Shown piece after piece: positions 1 to 8,360 of a stretch of 64,000 nt of DNA. The DNA lies in assembly GCF_003260195.1 (NCBI RefSeq), contig NZ_QEIH01000001.1, positions 124,001-188,000 on the forward strand, in the 5' to 3' direction. The notes beneath the pieces are model-generated. The model was given only the letters and a program-made list of their open reading frames with translations. It did no database searches and was not told where the DNA came from. Numbering within the stretch: position 1 is the first letter of the stretch; the number at the start of each line of letters is the position of its first letter. The DNA is from Lutibacter citreus (GTDB lineage Bacteria > Bacteroidota > Bacteroidia > Flavobacteriales > Flavobacteriaceae). The translations under genes and the position numbers were made by a program.

Positions 1-941
1 GCTTGTCCAGAATTTAGTCCAAATACTGCAATAGCAACAGCAATTGCTAATTCAAAATTATTTCCTGCTGCTGTAAAAGCAACTGCAGCTGTTTTATCAT
101 ATGCTGCTCCTGTTGCTTTGGTAAAGAAAAAACCAATGATAAACATTAACGTAAAATAGATAAGTAATGGAACTGCAATAATTAAAACATCCATAGGAAT
201 TTCAACAATTAATTCTCCTTTTAATGAGAACATAACTATAATTGTAAATAACAGTGCAATTAATGTTAATGGAGAAATTGTAGGGATAAATTTTTTTGTG
301 TACCAATCTTCTCCTTTTAATTTAACTAAAATTAATCGACTAAAAACCCCCAATACAAACGGAATTCCTAAATAAATTGCGACACTTTCAGCAATTGTAC
401 TTATTGAAATATCAACAATAGCTCCTTCAAAACCAAAATAGGGAGGTAGTACCGTTATAAAAAGCCAAGCGTAAAAGCTGTATGCAAAAACTTGAAAAAT
501 ACTGTTTAAAGCAACTAAACCAGCACCATATTCGCTACTTCCTTCTGCAAGATCGTTCCAAACTAATACCATTGCAATGCAACGTGCCAAACCGATTAAA
601 ATAAGCCCAACCATATATTCGGGATAATCACGTAAAAATGTAATTGCTAAAAAAAACATTAAAACGGGGCCCACAATCCAATTTAAAATAAGTGAAATAG
701 ATAAGATTTTTGTATTTCTAAAAACCTTTGGTAACAGTGCGTAATTCACCTTTGCCAATGGTGGGTACATCATTAATATTAAACCAATTGCAATTGGTAT
801 ATTAGTGGTTCCGCTGCTAAAAGAATTTATAATGTTAGGAAATGAAGGTGTAAAATACCCAAGACCAACCCCTAATCCCATTGCTACAAATATCCACAAA
901 GTTAAATTTCTGTCAAGAAAACTTAGTTTTTTTGTTGCCAT
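1..941 (-). CDS. acr3: ACR3-family arsenite efflux permease (3' end outside window)
   Basis: Reading the minus strand from the ATG at 941 gives an open frame of 313 codons that runs off the left edge, starting [20 protein letters not shown]. It is made almost wholly of hydrophobic helices. Family-typical stretches are visible: [16 protein letters not shown] (with the conserved Cys of ACR3 proteins), [10 protein letters not shown] and [14 protein letters not shown]3 proteins export arsenite through the inner membrane using the proton gradient and are about 350 residues, so only the last few dozen residues are missing. It begins 3 bp after the arsC stop and is the last gene seen of an arsR > DUF6428 > arsC > acr3 operon, the usual Bacteroidota order. 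Function is inferred from family motifs and context; confidence is high. Confidence 0.93.
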   Translation of the reverse strand, partial: MATKKLSFLDRNLTLWIFVAMGLGVGLGYFTPSFPNIINSFSSGTTNIPIAIGLILMMYPPLAKVNYALLPKVFRNTKILSISLILNWIVGPVLMFFLAITFLRDYPEYMVGLILIGLARCIAMVLVWNDLAEGSSEYGAGLVALNSIFQVFAYSFYAWLFITVLPPYFGFEGAIVDISISTIAESVAIYLGIPFVLGVFSRLILVKLKGEDWYTKKFIPTISPLTLIALLFTIIVMFSLKGELIVEIPMDVLIIAVPLLIYFTLMFIIGFFFTKATGAAYDKTAAVAFTAAGNNFELAIAVAIAVFGLNSGQ

Positions 942-944
942 TTT

Positions 945-1577
945 TTATGAGTTTATTTGAGAGAAAACGTAAAATAATTCAGTGGCAATCTGTAAACTTC
1001 TTTCCTTGTATTTTTCAGCTTGTTGAGGTGTGTTGTCAAATGCTTTTGGATCTTCAAAAGTAATTGGTATGCGTTTTTCTGCACCGGCAATAAACGGACA
1101 AGCCCCATCGGCTTGCGAACAAGTTAGAATTGCTGCAAATTCAGATTTTGGATTAAAATCATCATCTAGTTTTTTAGAAAACCCGATAATTGGATGTGCA
1201 TTATCTGCATATTTTATACTGTAAATAGGATTGTTGTTTTCTGAAATTGTTTTGATTTTAAATCCTGAATTTCTCAAAGTTTCTGCAGCCATTGGAAAAA
1301 GTGCTGTAGCTTCTGTACCGCCTGAATAACAATAAACGTTTTTAATATTAAAGTAATTGGCCATTGTTTGCGCCCAAACTTGAGATAAATGACTTCTTCT
1401 AGAATTATGAGTACAGATAAAGTTGATATTAATTTCTTGATTATTTGAAACCTTTGACTGAATGAATTCTGTTAATGGTTGTAAAACTGTTTTACGTTCA
1501 TTAGAAATAGAAAGAGGGTTTAATTCACTAATTAATTTTTCTATTTCTGAAAATAAGGTTGATTGTTTTTTTTTCAT
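945..1577 (-). CDS. arsC: Arsenate reductase, LMW-phosphatase/thioredoxin type
   Basis: A 210-residue protein of the low-molecular-weight tyrosine phosphatase fold. The P-loop CTHNSRRS (Cys55, CX5R) is the nucleophile loop. Cys153 and Cys160 lie in CSQADGACP, seven residues apart like the resolving pair Cys82/Cys89 of S. aureus ArsC, so I infer a thioredoxin-coupled triple-cysteine arsenate reductase rather than a plain phosphatase. It would make arsenite for the ACR3 pump encoded 3 bp downstream. The N-terminal ~45 residues precede the phosphatase core and look like an extra helical segment. I chose the ATG at 1577 (MKKKQSTLF); a longer frame to 1631 would overlap the upstream stop codon and add residues that do not look like the family. 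Confidence 0.88.
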   Translation of the reverse strand: MKKKQSTLFSEIEKLISELNPLSISNERKTVLQPLTEFIQSKVSNNQEININFICTHNSRRSHLSQVWAQTMANYFNIKNVYCYSGGTEATALFPMAAETLRNSGFKIKTISENNNPIYSIKYADNAHPIIGFSKKLDDDFNPKSEFAAILTCSQADGACPFIAGAEKRIPITFEDPKAFDNTPQQAEKYKERSLQIATELFYVFSQINS

Positions 1578-1600
1578 TTTTATTAATTTTTTATTATCTT

Positions 1601-2068
1601 TTAGCAACAGTTTCCATCTGGCGAACAACAAGATTCTTCATTCAGGTCAGACAGTTTTACTTTTGTCTTTTTTAATGGGATTTCACACTTATCTTTGGCC
1701 AAACAATCAGTTTGTTTATTTGTTAGTAAGAAATATTTCCCGTTAAAATCAAGTCCGAATTTTCCAATGGTTTCAGCCTGATATTCTACTTCAATTTCTA
1801 AATCTTCAATTTTTAAAAACTTTTCAGAAAGCTCAATAATATTCAATAGTTTTTCTGGATGTAATCTGTGATCATAGTCGTTTGCGTTCCAAAGTTGAAA
1901 GTTTACTACTTCTTCGTTTCTTACCGTTCCACCACAATCAATAAAATGCTTTGTGATTTTTCCAACTTCTGTAACGTGAAAGTGGTTAGGTACTAATTCT
2001 CCATTTGGTAATTGAAAACCTATGGTTTCTAATTCTTCTAATATTAATTTAACTTTTGATAATTTCAT
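1601..2068 (-). CDS. DUF6428 family protein of arsenic operon, Cys-rich tail
   Basis: A 155-residue soluble protein recognised as the DUF6428 type that commonly sits between arsR and arsC in Bacteroidota. Visible features: an N-terminal segment with HFHVTEVG, a central FQLW / HRLHPEK part, and a C-terminus ending CCSPDGNCC, i.e. two vicinal Cys pairs at the very end. There is no signal peptide or membrane helix. The biochemical role is not known to me; the Cys pairs and the operon position suggest binding of arsenite or delivery of it to ArsC/ACR3, which is inference only. It lies 48 bp after arsR and 23 bp before arsC. An operator-like sequence sits just upstream at 2083-2098. Confidence 0.8.
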   Translation of the reverse strand: MKLSKVKLILEELETIGFQLPNGELVPNHFHVTEVGKITKHFIDCGGTVRNEEVVNFQLWNANDYDHRLHPEKLLNIIELSEKFLKIEDLEIEVEYQAETIGKFGLDFNGKYFLLTNKQTDCLAKDKCEIPLKKTKVKLSDLNEESCCSPDGNCC

Positions 2069-2082
2069 AGTTGTATTTGTTT

Positions 2083-2098
2083 ATTGCGATTATACGAT
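2083..2098. promoter_or_regulatory. Operator-like site between arsR and DUF6428 gene
   Basis: ATTGCGATTATACGAT matches the site upstream of arsR (2468-2483, ATTGCAATATTACGAT) at 13 of 16 positions. It lies in the 48-bp gap between the arsR stop and the next gene. Possible second ArsR binding site; inferred from similarity and position only. Confidence 0.45.
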
Positions 2099-2116
2099 TA
2101 ATCTCTTCAAATTTTT

Positions 2117-2449
2117 TTAACAGCAATCTTGTTGTTTTGTTAGGTCTTGATCAAGAAATTTGAACATTACAGTTTTCATTGTAGTCCAATTTTCCTTGTG
2201 AATACAATAGCAAACAGATGTTCCTTCTACATTTCCTTTTATTAAACCTAATTGTTTAAGTTCTTTTAAATGTTGTGAAATTGTAGGTTGCGCCAACCCA
2301 ATTTCGGTTACTAAATCTCCGCACACACAAGAGTTTATTTTAAATAAGTGTTGTAAAATTGAAACTCTTGCAGGATGTCCGAAAACTTTTGCATAAAGTG
2401 AAATTTCATTTTGTTGGTCGGTAAACATTTCAGTTTTAGCTAGTCCCAT
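2117..2449 (-). CDS. arsR: ArsR-family metalloregulator
   Basis: A 110-residue winged-helix repressor of the ArsR/SmtB family, first gene of the arsenic operon. The recognition helix region reads GLAQPTISQHLKELKQLGLI. Cys41 and Cys43 in the CVCGDL motif correspond to the arsenite-sensing ELCVCDL motif of classical ArsR. Extra Cys residues at 80 and 82 (CYC) and a C-terminal Cys pair (109-110) could also bind As(III). In the family, metalloid binding releases DNA and derepresses the operon. A palindrome-like site overlapping a -7-like box lies upstream at 2468-2483, consistent with autoregulation. The start at 2449 is the first Met; a downstream Met (residue 8) is a possible alternative. Confidence 0.92.
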   Translation of the reverse strand: MGLAKTEMFTDQQNEISLYAKVFGHPARVSILQHLFKINSCVCGDLVTEIGLAQPTISQHLKELKQLGLIKGNVEGTSVCYCIHKENWTTMKTVMFKFLDQDLTKQQDCC

Positions 2450-2467
2450 TTTATTCTTTATTATTAC

Positions 2468-2483
2468 ATTGCAATATTACGAT
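2468..2483. promoter_or_regulatory. Putative ArsR operator and promoter upstream of arsR
   Basis: ATTGCAATATTACGAT is an imperfect palindrome (AT.G.AATATT.C.AT matches its own reverse complement). On the minus strand it contains TAATATTG, one base from the Bacteroidota -7 box TAnnTTTG, 19 bp before the arsR start. Overlap of operator and -7 box fits repression by ArsR. Sequence is seen; function is inferred. Confidence 0.5.
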
Positions 2484-2594
2484 TAAACTTTTAATATTCA
2501 TAATATTTTATCAGCGTTGGCAAAAATTAATTCTTTTATTTTTTAATGTATTATACTGAATTAATCAATTTTTAAGTGTAGTGTTGTTCTGTTG

Positions 2595-2872
2595 TTATTT
2601 TATTTCTTGATTTAATAAATTGGTAAGTGTTTCAATTTCATTAATCTGCTTTTCGTAGAATCGTCTTTATTAATAATGCTTTCATAAGCATCTTTATCTG
2701 TTTTTAAATTTGATTTAAGCTTATTTAAAAATATTTCTATCTTTCTTTAATTCGTGCCAGTTATTTATGGAGAGCGCAATTAAAATTATAAAAATCACAA
2801 GCACTATTTTTTCAATAGATAATTTAAATATTTTCCAGTTTTACCTTCTGAAAGTAAATTTTGTCTAATTTT
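2595..2872 (-). pseudogene. Frameshifted DUF6090-family membrane protein remnant
   Basis: Reading the minus strand across frames gives pieces of a DUF6090-type protein, a common flavobacterial family starting with a short cytosolic helix and one membrane helix. Pieces in order are KIRQNLLSEGKTGKY; then, in another frame, SIEKIVLVIFIILIALSINN followed by WHEL (the family's membrane helix); then FLNKLKSNLKTDKDAYESII; then, in a third frame, QINEIETLTNLLNQEIK and a stop at 2595. At least three frame changes are needed, and the usual large C-terminal part is missing. The start of the gene is lost in the junction with an ABC ATPase fragment. The family call is from memory of the N-terminal motif. 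Confidence 0.6.
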
Positions 2873-3097
2873 TTCTACTTCGGCTTTGTCTTTTAAAACA
2901 TCTAAATCACCCAACATTGCAGGACCAAAATCGGCTTGTTGGAATGTTACTAAAGTTCTCAATAATGATGATTTTCCTGCTCCGATAGGTACTAAAAGAC
3001 CTAACATTCCTTGAGGAATGTTAGGTGTAACGTCTTTTAAAGCTTGAACACCGTTTGAGTAGGTCTTGTTTAGGTTTTTGATTTTTAATTCTATAAT
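2873..3097 (-). pseudogene. 5' fragment of ABC transporter ATPase
   Basis: After an in-frame stop at 3100, the minus strand reads about 74 codons that align with the start of the intact ABC ATPase at 20257-21150: NLNKTYSNGVQAL against NLSKTYKNGVKAI, then GAGKSSLLRT against GAGKSSLMRT, then GDLDVLKD against GDINVLED. The Walker A loop is altered (GLLVPIGAGKSS instead of GLLGPNGAGKSS). There is no ATG at the expected start (ATT instead), and everything after the first third of the domain is absent. The frame runs directly into a DUF6090-like sequence at 2872. I treat the 67-codon open frame 2804-3007 as part of this chimeric remnant, not a gene. Confidence 0.65.
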
Positions 3098-3306
3098 TTA
3101 AATAAACTTTTTAGTTAGACTTTAAAGGTGTTTAAGTTGCTAAAAATAGACTTTTAAATGTTTGACTAAATAAATGGAAGGCTTGTTTTAGTTTTTTTCA
3201 TTGGTAAGTAATTTTAGTTCACTGAATTTTCAAGGGCTTTTTTAGCACATATAACCAAATTTTCAACAATTGATAACAATAAAGGCGTTATAAAAAAAAC
3301 TTCATT

Positions 3307-5766
3307 TTAGTTACTTTTCAGATTAATAACGGTTGTTTCCAATCCTTCGGAAGTTATTTTAACGTTAATATTTCCAGCTTCTCTAGTAGATTGAATAATT
3401 GCTAAGCATTTACCATTAAACGCTGAACGTTGTTTCGCTTTAAAAGGTTCTAATCCCATATTATCACCATTTCCAACTCCTGCAATGGTTGCAGGACCTT
3501 CAACTTCAAACTTTAATAAATTATTGGCCGTTGGTACTTCATTTCCGTCTTTATCTAAAATGGTACATTCAACATAAATTAGGTCTTGTCCATTTGCTTT
3601 TAACTTAGTTTTTCTGGTGTCAACTTTTATTTTTGATGGTTTTCCTGCTGTTTTAACTACTTTTTCTGCAATTATTTTTCCGTTTTTATAGGACACAGCC
3701 TTCAATGTTCCTGGTTTATAAACTACATTCCAAGTTTGATATTCAACACCATTGATATTATTTTTTTGCTTTCCTAAAGATTTTCCATCTTGAAATAATT
3801 CTACTTCATCTCCGTTGGTATAGCTGTAAACAGCGACTTCTTTACCTTCCATTCCTTCTAAATTCCAATGTGGAAATAGATGAACCATTGGTTTGTTAGA
3901 CCATTGACTTTGATAGAAATAATAGCCGTCTTTTGGAAATCCAGCCAAGTCAATTGGTGCAAAAGAGGATGAACGTGCAGGCCAACCAAATGGAATAGTT
4001 TCACCTATGTAATCCCAGCCAGTCCAAATAAATATTCCCATTACATAAGGACTTTCTTTTACTAATCTCCAAGCTTCCATACCTGCCTCACCACGAATAT
4101 CTCTTTTTTCAGCCCAGTTAAACGCGTCATCATATTTGTACTTCAGTTTATTCCACCATTCTTCCTTTTGTTTTTCGTATAAATAAGTTGAACGAGGATA
4201 AAATGATTGAGCAGATTCATGTTCTGTTATTACTGCCATTACATTTGGAAACTGTTCTCTTTCCCAGTTCAAACGGTCTTGGGTTATATAGTTGTAACCG
4301 TAAATATCACTTGTAGCAGCGGCTTCTTGATTTGGACGTTTGGAATCCCAATAACCGTGTACTCCATTTGTTGCAGGACGATAGTCATACTTATGAACAA
4401 TGTCAACCAAACGTTTGCCTATTGCTATCCCTGTTTCGTCACGCATTTGATCAATTTCATTTCCAATACTCCACATAATTACTGATGGATGATTTCTATC
4501 ACGAAGTATAAAATCTGTTAAGTCTCTATCTGCCCATTTTTTAAAAAGATGTGCATATTTGTGTACCGTTAATTTTTTCTTTTTTCCATCTTGTGTAGTA
4601 GCAGGTTTTTTTGGTCTTTCCCATTCATCAAAAGCTTCATTCATTACTAAAAAGCCCATTTCATCACAAAGATTCAAAAACTCTTCTGAAAAAGGATTGT
4701 GAGCTGTACGCACAGCATTACACCCCATCTCACGTAATTTTTCTAGCTGTCGTTCAATAGTTCTTTTATGAACTGCCGCACCTAATGGTCCTCCATCATG
4801 ATGTAAACAAACTCCTTTTAATTTAATTGCTTTGTCATTAAGTTTGAAACCCTCTGTGTGGTTAAATGCTAGTTTTCTTATACCTGTTTTGATGGTTTTA
4901 GCATAAATAATTTTTTTGTTAGAAATTAATTCTGTCTTTACTGAATATAAATACGGGTTTTCAGTATTCCATAAAATTGGATTTTCAATTTCTAGAGAAG
5001 ATTTATAAATACTGGAATTATTTGCTTCAATAGTTTTAGTTTCTTTTTTTGAAGAAACGACTAAACCATTTTTATCTATAACAGAAGTTACAATTTCATA
5101 TTCTATATTTTTATTGAAATCATTTTGAATAGTAGTTTCAACAGCTATTGTTGCTACTTCTTTTGAAACGTTTTTTGGAACAATATAATTTCCCCATATT
5201 GGCACATACAATTTATCTGTTGTAATTAAATGAACATGACGATAGATTCCAGTTCCCGTATACCAGCGTGATCCTGGTTGCTCTGAATTATCGAGTTTTA
5301 CAGTAATTACATTTTCTTTCCCAAAATTGATATATTGAGTCATATCATAATGAAAAGCAATGTAACCAAATGGTCGTTTTCCTAATAAATGTCCGTTTAT
5401 ATAAACTTCTGAATTACGGTATGCACCATCAAAATAAATAACCAAACGTTTATTTTTTTGATTGGCAGGAACTGTAAATGATTTTCTATAAACTACTTTT
5501 CCTGTTGGTAACCAGCCTCCACGAGAAAACGAAGGGTTATTTTTGCTGAAATCCCCTTCAATACTCCAATCGTGAGGAAGGTTTACCGTTCTCCATTCTG
5601 AATCATCAAAGTCTTTTGATTCTGCATTTTCAATTTCTCCTGCATAAAACTTCCAGTCAAAATCAAAATTTTCTTTAGTATTTGCTTTTACATTCTCAAT
5701 TGGTTTTGAGCAACCATTTAAAAGTAGCAAAAATAATAGTAGACTTATGCTATAAAATAATTTCAT
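3307..5766 (-). CDS. Glycoside hydrolase family 2 protein (beta-galactosidase-like lipoprotein)
   Basis: An 819-residue GH2 enzyme. A lipoprotein signal ends LLLLNGC (Cys19), so it is probably anchored on an outer or periplasmic face. Domains: sugar-binding jelly roll at ~50-185 (WYTGTGIYRHVHL), immunoglobulin-like domain at ~190-297, TIM barrel at ~300-600, and C-terminal domains like the DUF4982 and Ig-like modules of Bacteroidota beta-galactosidases. The acid/base Glu is E437 in SIGNEID. The nucleophile is probably E515 or E517 in ITEHESAQ. Barrel landmarks HNPFSEEFL and GIFIWTGWDYIGE are present. It probably removes non-reducing beta-galactosyl or related residues from polysaccharides or glycans; the exact substrate cannot be read. 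It lies 50 bp after a GH29 gene on the same strand, so the two are probably co-transcribed. Confidence 0.88.
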   Translation of the reverse strand: MKLFYSISLLLFLLLLNGCSKPIENVKANTKENFDFDWKFYAGEIENAESKDFDDSEWRTVNLPHDWSIEGDFSKNNPSFSRGGWLPTGKVVYRKSFTVPANQKNKRLVIYFDGAYRNSEVYINGHLLGKRPFGYIAFHYDMTQYINFGKENVITVKLDNSEQPGSRWYTGTGIYRHVHLITTDKLYVPIWGNYIVPKNVSKEVATIAVETTIQNDFNKNIEYEIVTSVIDKNGLVVSSKKETKTIEANNSSIYKSSLEIENPILWNTENPYLYSVKTELISNKKIIYAKTIKTGIRKLAFNHTEGFKLNDKAIKLKGVCLHHDGGPLGAAVHKRTIERQLEKLREMGCNAVRTAHNPFSEEFLNLCDEMGFLVMNEAFDEWERPKKPATTQDGKKKKLTVHKYAHLFKKWADRDLTDFILRDRNHPSVIMWSIGNEIDQMRDETGIAIGKRLVDIVHKYDYRPATNGVHGYWDSKRPNQEAAATSDIYGYNYITQDRLNWEREQFPNVMAVITEHESAQSFYPRSTYLYEKQKEEWWNKLKYKYDDAFNWAEKRDIRGEAGMEAWRLVKESPYVMGIFIWTGWDYIGETIPFGWPARSSSFAPIDLAGFPKDGYYFYQSQWSNKPMVHLFPHWNLEGMEGKEVAVYSYTNGDEVELFQDGKSLGKQKNNINGVEYQTWNVVYKPGTLKAVSYKNGKIIAEKVVKTAGKPSKIKVDTRKTKLKANGQDLIYVECTILDKDGNEVPTANNLLKFEVEGPATIAGVGNGDNMGLEPFKAKQRSAFNGKCLAIIQSTREAGNINVKITSEGLETTVINLKSN

Positions 5767-5816
5767 TAGTGTTAATTGTATTGAGCTAAGTGATTAGAGT
5801 ATTTATTTAATTGAGA

Positions 5817-7226
5817 TTACTGTTGAGTTGAAATTTTAAAAGTTACCGCGTGTTTTGCATTTAAATTATTAGGTATTTCCACGGTTAATCCTTCTTCGTT
5901 ATGAGTCCAATTAACTTTACCAGGATATCCAACAATGCTCACGTTTTTAATAAACCCATCGTGCATTTTAAAATTTGTATTTAATGCTTTTATTGTAATT
6001 GATTTATCAGGAACTCCAAGGCTAATTGCATATAGAAACTCTTTATTTGTTGTAAAACGAATGTCTTTTTCAGAGAACTTATATTTTCCGAAATGCTCGT
6101 TATGATGAAAAATATAGTTGCCTGAATCAATGTCAACAGGACCTTCTCCAAAAATCACCCAAGGTGTTGATTCATAAATGGCTTCTCCATTAATTTTTAA
6201 CCATTCTCCTACACTAAGAAGGATATTTTCAATTTCAGTTGAAAAAGATCCGTCAGCTAATGGGGGAACATTTAATGACATAACTCCATTTTTACTAACC
6301 ACATCAACTAACATGTCAATAATATTATTGGCATCACGTAAAGGAATACCATCACGGTAAAACCATCCGTGAGTTTCCCAATCTGGACATATATTCATAT
6401 CCATATCTGTCATCCAAACATCATAAGCAGTATGGTCTAATAAGCCATTTTCTAGGTCACGCATACCAACACCTGGAGGTATATCATATGACTTGTAAAT
6501 AAATTCTACTTCTTTATTTTGTTTTAAAGCATCATTGTAATAATAGGATAAAAATTCACGTTGATGTTTATCGCTTACAGATCTTCTACTAGATTTTCCT
6601 TCACCAATGTACTTTGAGCGATTCAATACTTTTTCGTGATTTGCAGCTTTAGTACCTCCAAAACCAGCATCTACCCAAAATAAATCTGGATGGTATTTAT
6701 CTACAACTTCTTTACCGTAATCAATCCATTTGTCATTATCCATTTCCCAATGCAATGATATAAAGGTTTTTAACCCTTGTTTACGCATTTCACGAGCCGA
6801 TTCGCCAACAATATCTCTATGAGGTAACATATTAACCGAGTTATATTCTGTAAGCTCACTGTCCCAATGTAAGTATTTACTTCCGTGCCAACCTACAGGT
6901 CCTCCAAATTTAGCTCCAGCATTTTTAAAAAGTTTTGCCCAATGAGCGGGATCAAACTTTTTTGCAGTAAACTTAGAAATGGCTTCATCTAAAGGTAAAG
7001 CTCCACTCCCCATATATCCTTCGGCATATTGAATTGTCCAAACTCCCCAATGACTATAAATACCAAATTTACCATCTACTAACCACTGAGGTGTTTGATG
7101 TTTGTGTAATGAAGACCATTCTGGTTTAAATTGCTCTGCTACTATTTCTTTCTTTTCGGTTTGCTCTGTGCAAGAAAACAGACAAATAGAAAGCGTAAAG
7201 ATTAAAATTGTTTTAAATAATTTCAT
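5817..7226 (-). CDS. GH29-like alpha-L-fucosidase lipoprotein, divergent active site
   Basis: A 469-residue protein with lipoprotein signal (Cys19 in LFSC) and a GH29 fold. Family landmarks: GKFGIYSHWGVWTI near the start of the barrel, DLFWVDAGFG with Asp186 at the position of the family nucleophile, and KNGVMSLNVPPLADG then GEWLKINGEAIYESTPW near the barrel end. The usual HHDGF motif is replaced by GWHGSKYLHWDS (~112-123), so one of two substrate-contacting histidines appears lost. A C-terminal beta domain follows (~370-469). It would cleave terminal alpha-linked fucose or a related sugar outside the cytoplasm; because of the altered motif I am less sure of strict fucosidase activity. It precedes the GH2 gene in a probable two- or three-gene unit. 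No SusC/SusD pair is nearby. Confidence 0.8.
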   Translation of the reverse strand: MKLFKTILIFTLSICLFSCTEQTEKKEIVAEQFKPEWSSLHKHQTPQWLVDGKFGIYSHWGVWTIQYAEGYMGSGALPLDEAISKFTAKKFDPAHWAKLFKNAGAKFGGPVGWHGSKYLHWDSELTEYNSVNMLPHRDIVGESAREMRKQGLKTFISLHWEMDNDKWIDYGKEVVDKYHPDLFWVDAGFGGTKAANHEKVLNRSKYIGEGKSSRRSVSDKHQREFLSYYYNDALKQNKEVEFIYKSYDIPPGVGMRDLENGLLDHTAYDVWMTDMDMNICPDWETHGWFYRDGIPLRDANNIIDMLVDVVSKNGVMSLNVPPLADGSFSTEIENILLSVGEWLKINGEAIYESTPWVIFGEGPVDIDSGNYIFHHNEHFGKYKFSEKDIRFTTNKEFLYAISLGVPDKSITIKALNTNFKMHDGFIKNVSIVGYPGKVNWTHNEEGLTVEIPNNLNAKHAVTFKISTQQ

Positions 7227-7231
7227 AGTTA

Positions 7232-7336
7232 TTATATTTTGTTTTGATAAGCTGCTAAAATCCAGAGAAAAATTAAAATTGCAATTAAAAGGTTTATTCC
7301 AACTGTAATAAGTGTGTATTTAACGGCTTTATTCAT
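7232..7336 (-). CDS. Small single-helix membrane protein (34 aa), possible
   Basis: An ATG at 7336 opens a 34-codon frame ending in TAA 5 bp before the GH29 start. It begins MNKAVKYTLITVG and continues with one hydrophobic helix (about residues 8-30), ending AAYQNKI. The position directly ahead of the fucosidase gene and the clean membrane-helix composition suggest a real small protein or the tail of a decayed transporter. No family is recognised. Confidence 0.4.
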   Translation of the reverse strand: MNKAVKYTLITVGINLLIAILIFLWILAAYQNKI

Positions 7337-7444
7337 TCAATTTTTAATTCAGTCGTATGTTTTGGTAAATATGTTACAGTGGGCTAGTGTTTGGTTTTTA
7401 GTATTTTTAAACAACTAATTTAGTGAATAAATACCGAATAAAAA

Positions 7445-7510
7445 GCCTTGTAAGTATTTTTTAAGTAGCTTAAACCAAGCTATAAATTACACCCTCTGTT
7501 GGCTATAGTT
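7445..7510. repeat. Cassette-type spacer repeat with hairpin
   Basis: Contains a perfect hairpin TAGCTT-AAACC-AAGCTA (7466-7482), followed on the plus strand by ACACCCTCTGTTGGCTATAG. The core (T.AACCAAGC.AT.AA...A.ACCC....TGTT) also occurs in the spacer at 8361-8415. It follows directly the stop of a gene remnant (7509). The 7337-7445 stretch has no other feature that I can see. Confidence 0.45.
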
Positions 7511-7670
7511 ATTTAATTAAATTGAGAGTTATAATAGCTAAATCTAATTGTTGTTTTATGAAGTCTATTTCCGTTTCTGTAAAATCTATATTATTAAAAA
7601 AGATAGTGTATTCAACATTATTTATTCCAGTATGCACTCTTATAGAGAATGAAGTTTCTTTAGTTTAATA
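7509..7670 (-). pseudogene. Gene remnant, about 52 codons without a start
   Basis: The minus strand has an open stretch reading TKETSFSIRVHTGINNVEY and ending QLDLAIITLNLIK-stop at 7509. It has protein-like composition but is preceded directly by a stop and contains no usable start codon. Probably the 3' end of a decayed small gene of the same cassette type as its neighbours. No family recognised. 7671-7776 shows nothing further. Confidence 0.35.
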
Positions 7671-7776
7671 AACTTCGTGAACTAGACCATTGTATTAAAA
7701 TTAAGGACAGAATATTTCTAAGCATCTTTTTAGTTTTAATTACTATAAAGCTAAAAAAAATGTAATATCAAATATT

Positions 7777-8232
7777 TTATTCAGTAATGTATTTAATGTA
7801 TATTTCACGTTCTAGAATAATATTTTGGTCTAGATTTATTCTAATTTTTACAACTCCTTCAGGTATAAGTATTTTTCTAAACGTTCTTGAATTCCAAGTA
7901 TTATGGCTTTTTTTTCGAGGTTTAAACTTGTATTCACTGCTTTGTACTAAATAATTACCATCAACATCTAAGAAATCCATTGAAGTTACGTAGCTTTTAT
8001 CAGTTAGGTTAAACCATTTAACATAAAGAGAGATTTTTCCGCCTTCTTTTACGTTAATTTCTTTTAGATTATTTAAAGGAATATTCTTTTCTGATAATCC
8101 AGAACAAACAATTAATCTTGCATTTATGTTGTTAGTTGTATTAACTGAAATATTATTTTCATTAGCTTTCTCTGAAGTTTTACATGAAAATATTACTAAT
8201 GTAAAGATTAAGAATAAAGATTTTATTTTCAT
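7777..8232 (-). CDS. Hypothetical lipoprotein (151 aa)
   Basis: Not recognised. The N-terminus is a lipoprotein signal, MKIKSLFLIFTLVIFSC, with Cys17 as the lipid-bearing residue. The mature part begins with an Asn/Thr-rich linker (to ~35) and then a region rich in alternating hydrophobic residues (ARLIVCSG, KISLYVKWF, SMDFLDVDG, VVKIRINLDQ), which suggests a small beta-sandwich domain. It resembles the orphan lipoproteins often found between flavobacterial spacer repeats. A long 196-bp upstream gap contains the repeat-type spacer at 8361-8415. No function can be assigned. Confidence 0.7.
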   Translation of the reverse strand: MKIKSLFLIFTLVIFSCKTSEKANENNISVNTTNNINARLIVCSGLSEKNIPLNNLKEINVKEGGKISLYVKWFNLTDKSYVTSMDFLDVDGNYLVQSSEYKFKPRKKSHNTWNSRTFRKILIPEGVVKIRINLDQNIILEREIYIKYITE

Positions 8233-8360
8233 TTTAATTCAGATGTTTTAATTAAATTCAGTTAATTCTTTTGAATTATGATTTTTTGGACGTAGTAAAT
8301 TGTTTGTTGATTGTATTAGCTCAAAGTTAATTAAAATCTTAAACATTTTTGTTGCCAGAG

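Noticed and set aside
945..1631. Longer start for the arsenate reductase gene
   Set aside because: It would overlap the DUF6428 stop and add 18 residues without family support; the ATG at 1577 is used.
2804..3007. A 67-residue open frame with a Walker A motif as a separate gene
   Set aside because: It has a damaged P-loop, starts inside an ABC ATPase fragment and ends in DUF6090-like sequence in a decayed region; it is a pseudogene chimera.
3307..7226. Polysaccharide utilisation locus
   Set aside because: Only two glycosidases are present; no SusC/SusD-like pair, sulfatase or regulator is adjacent.
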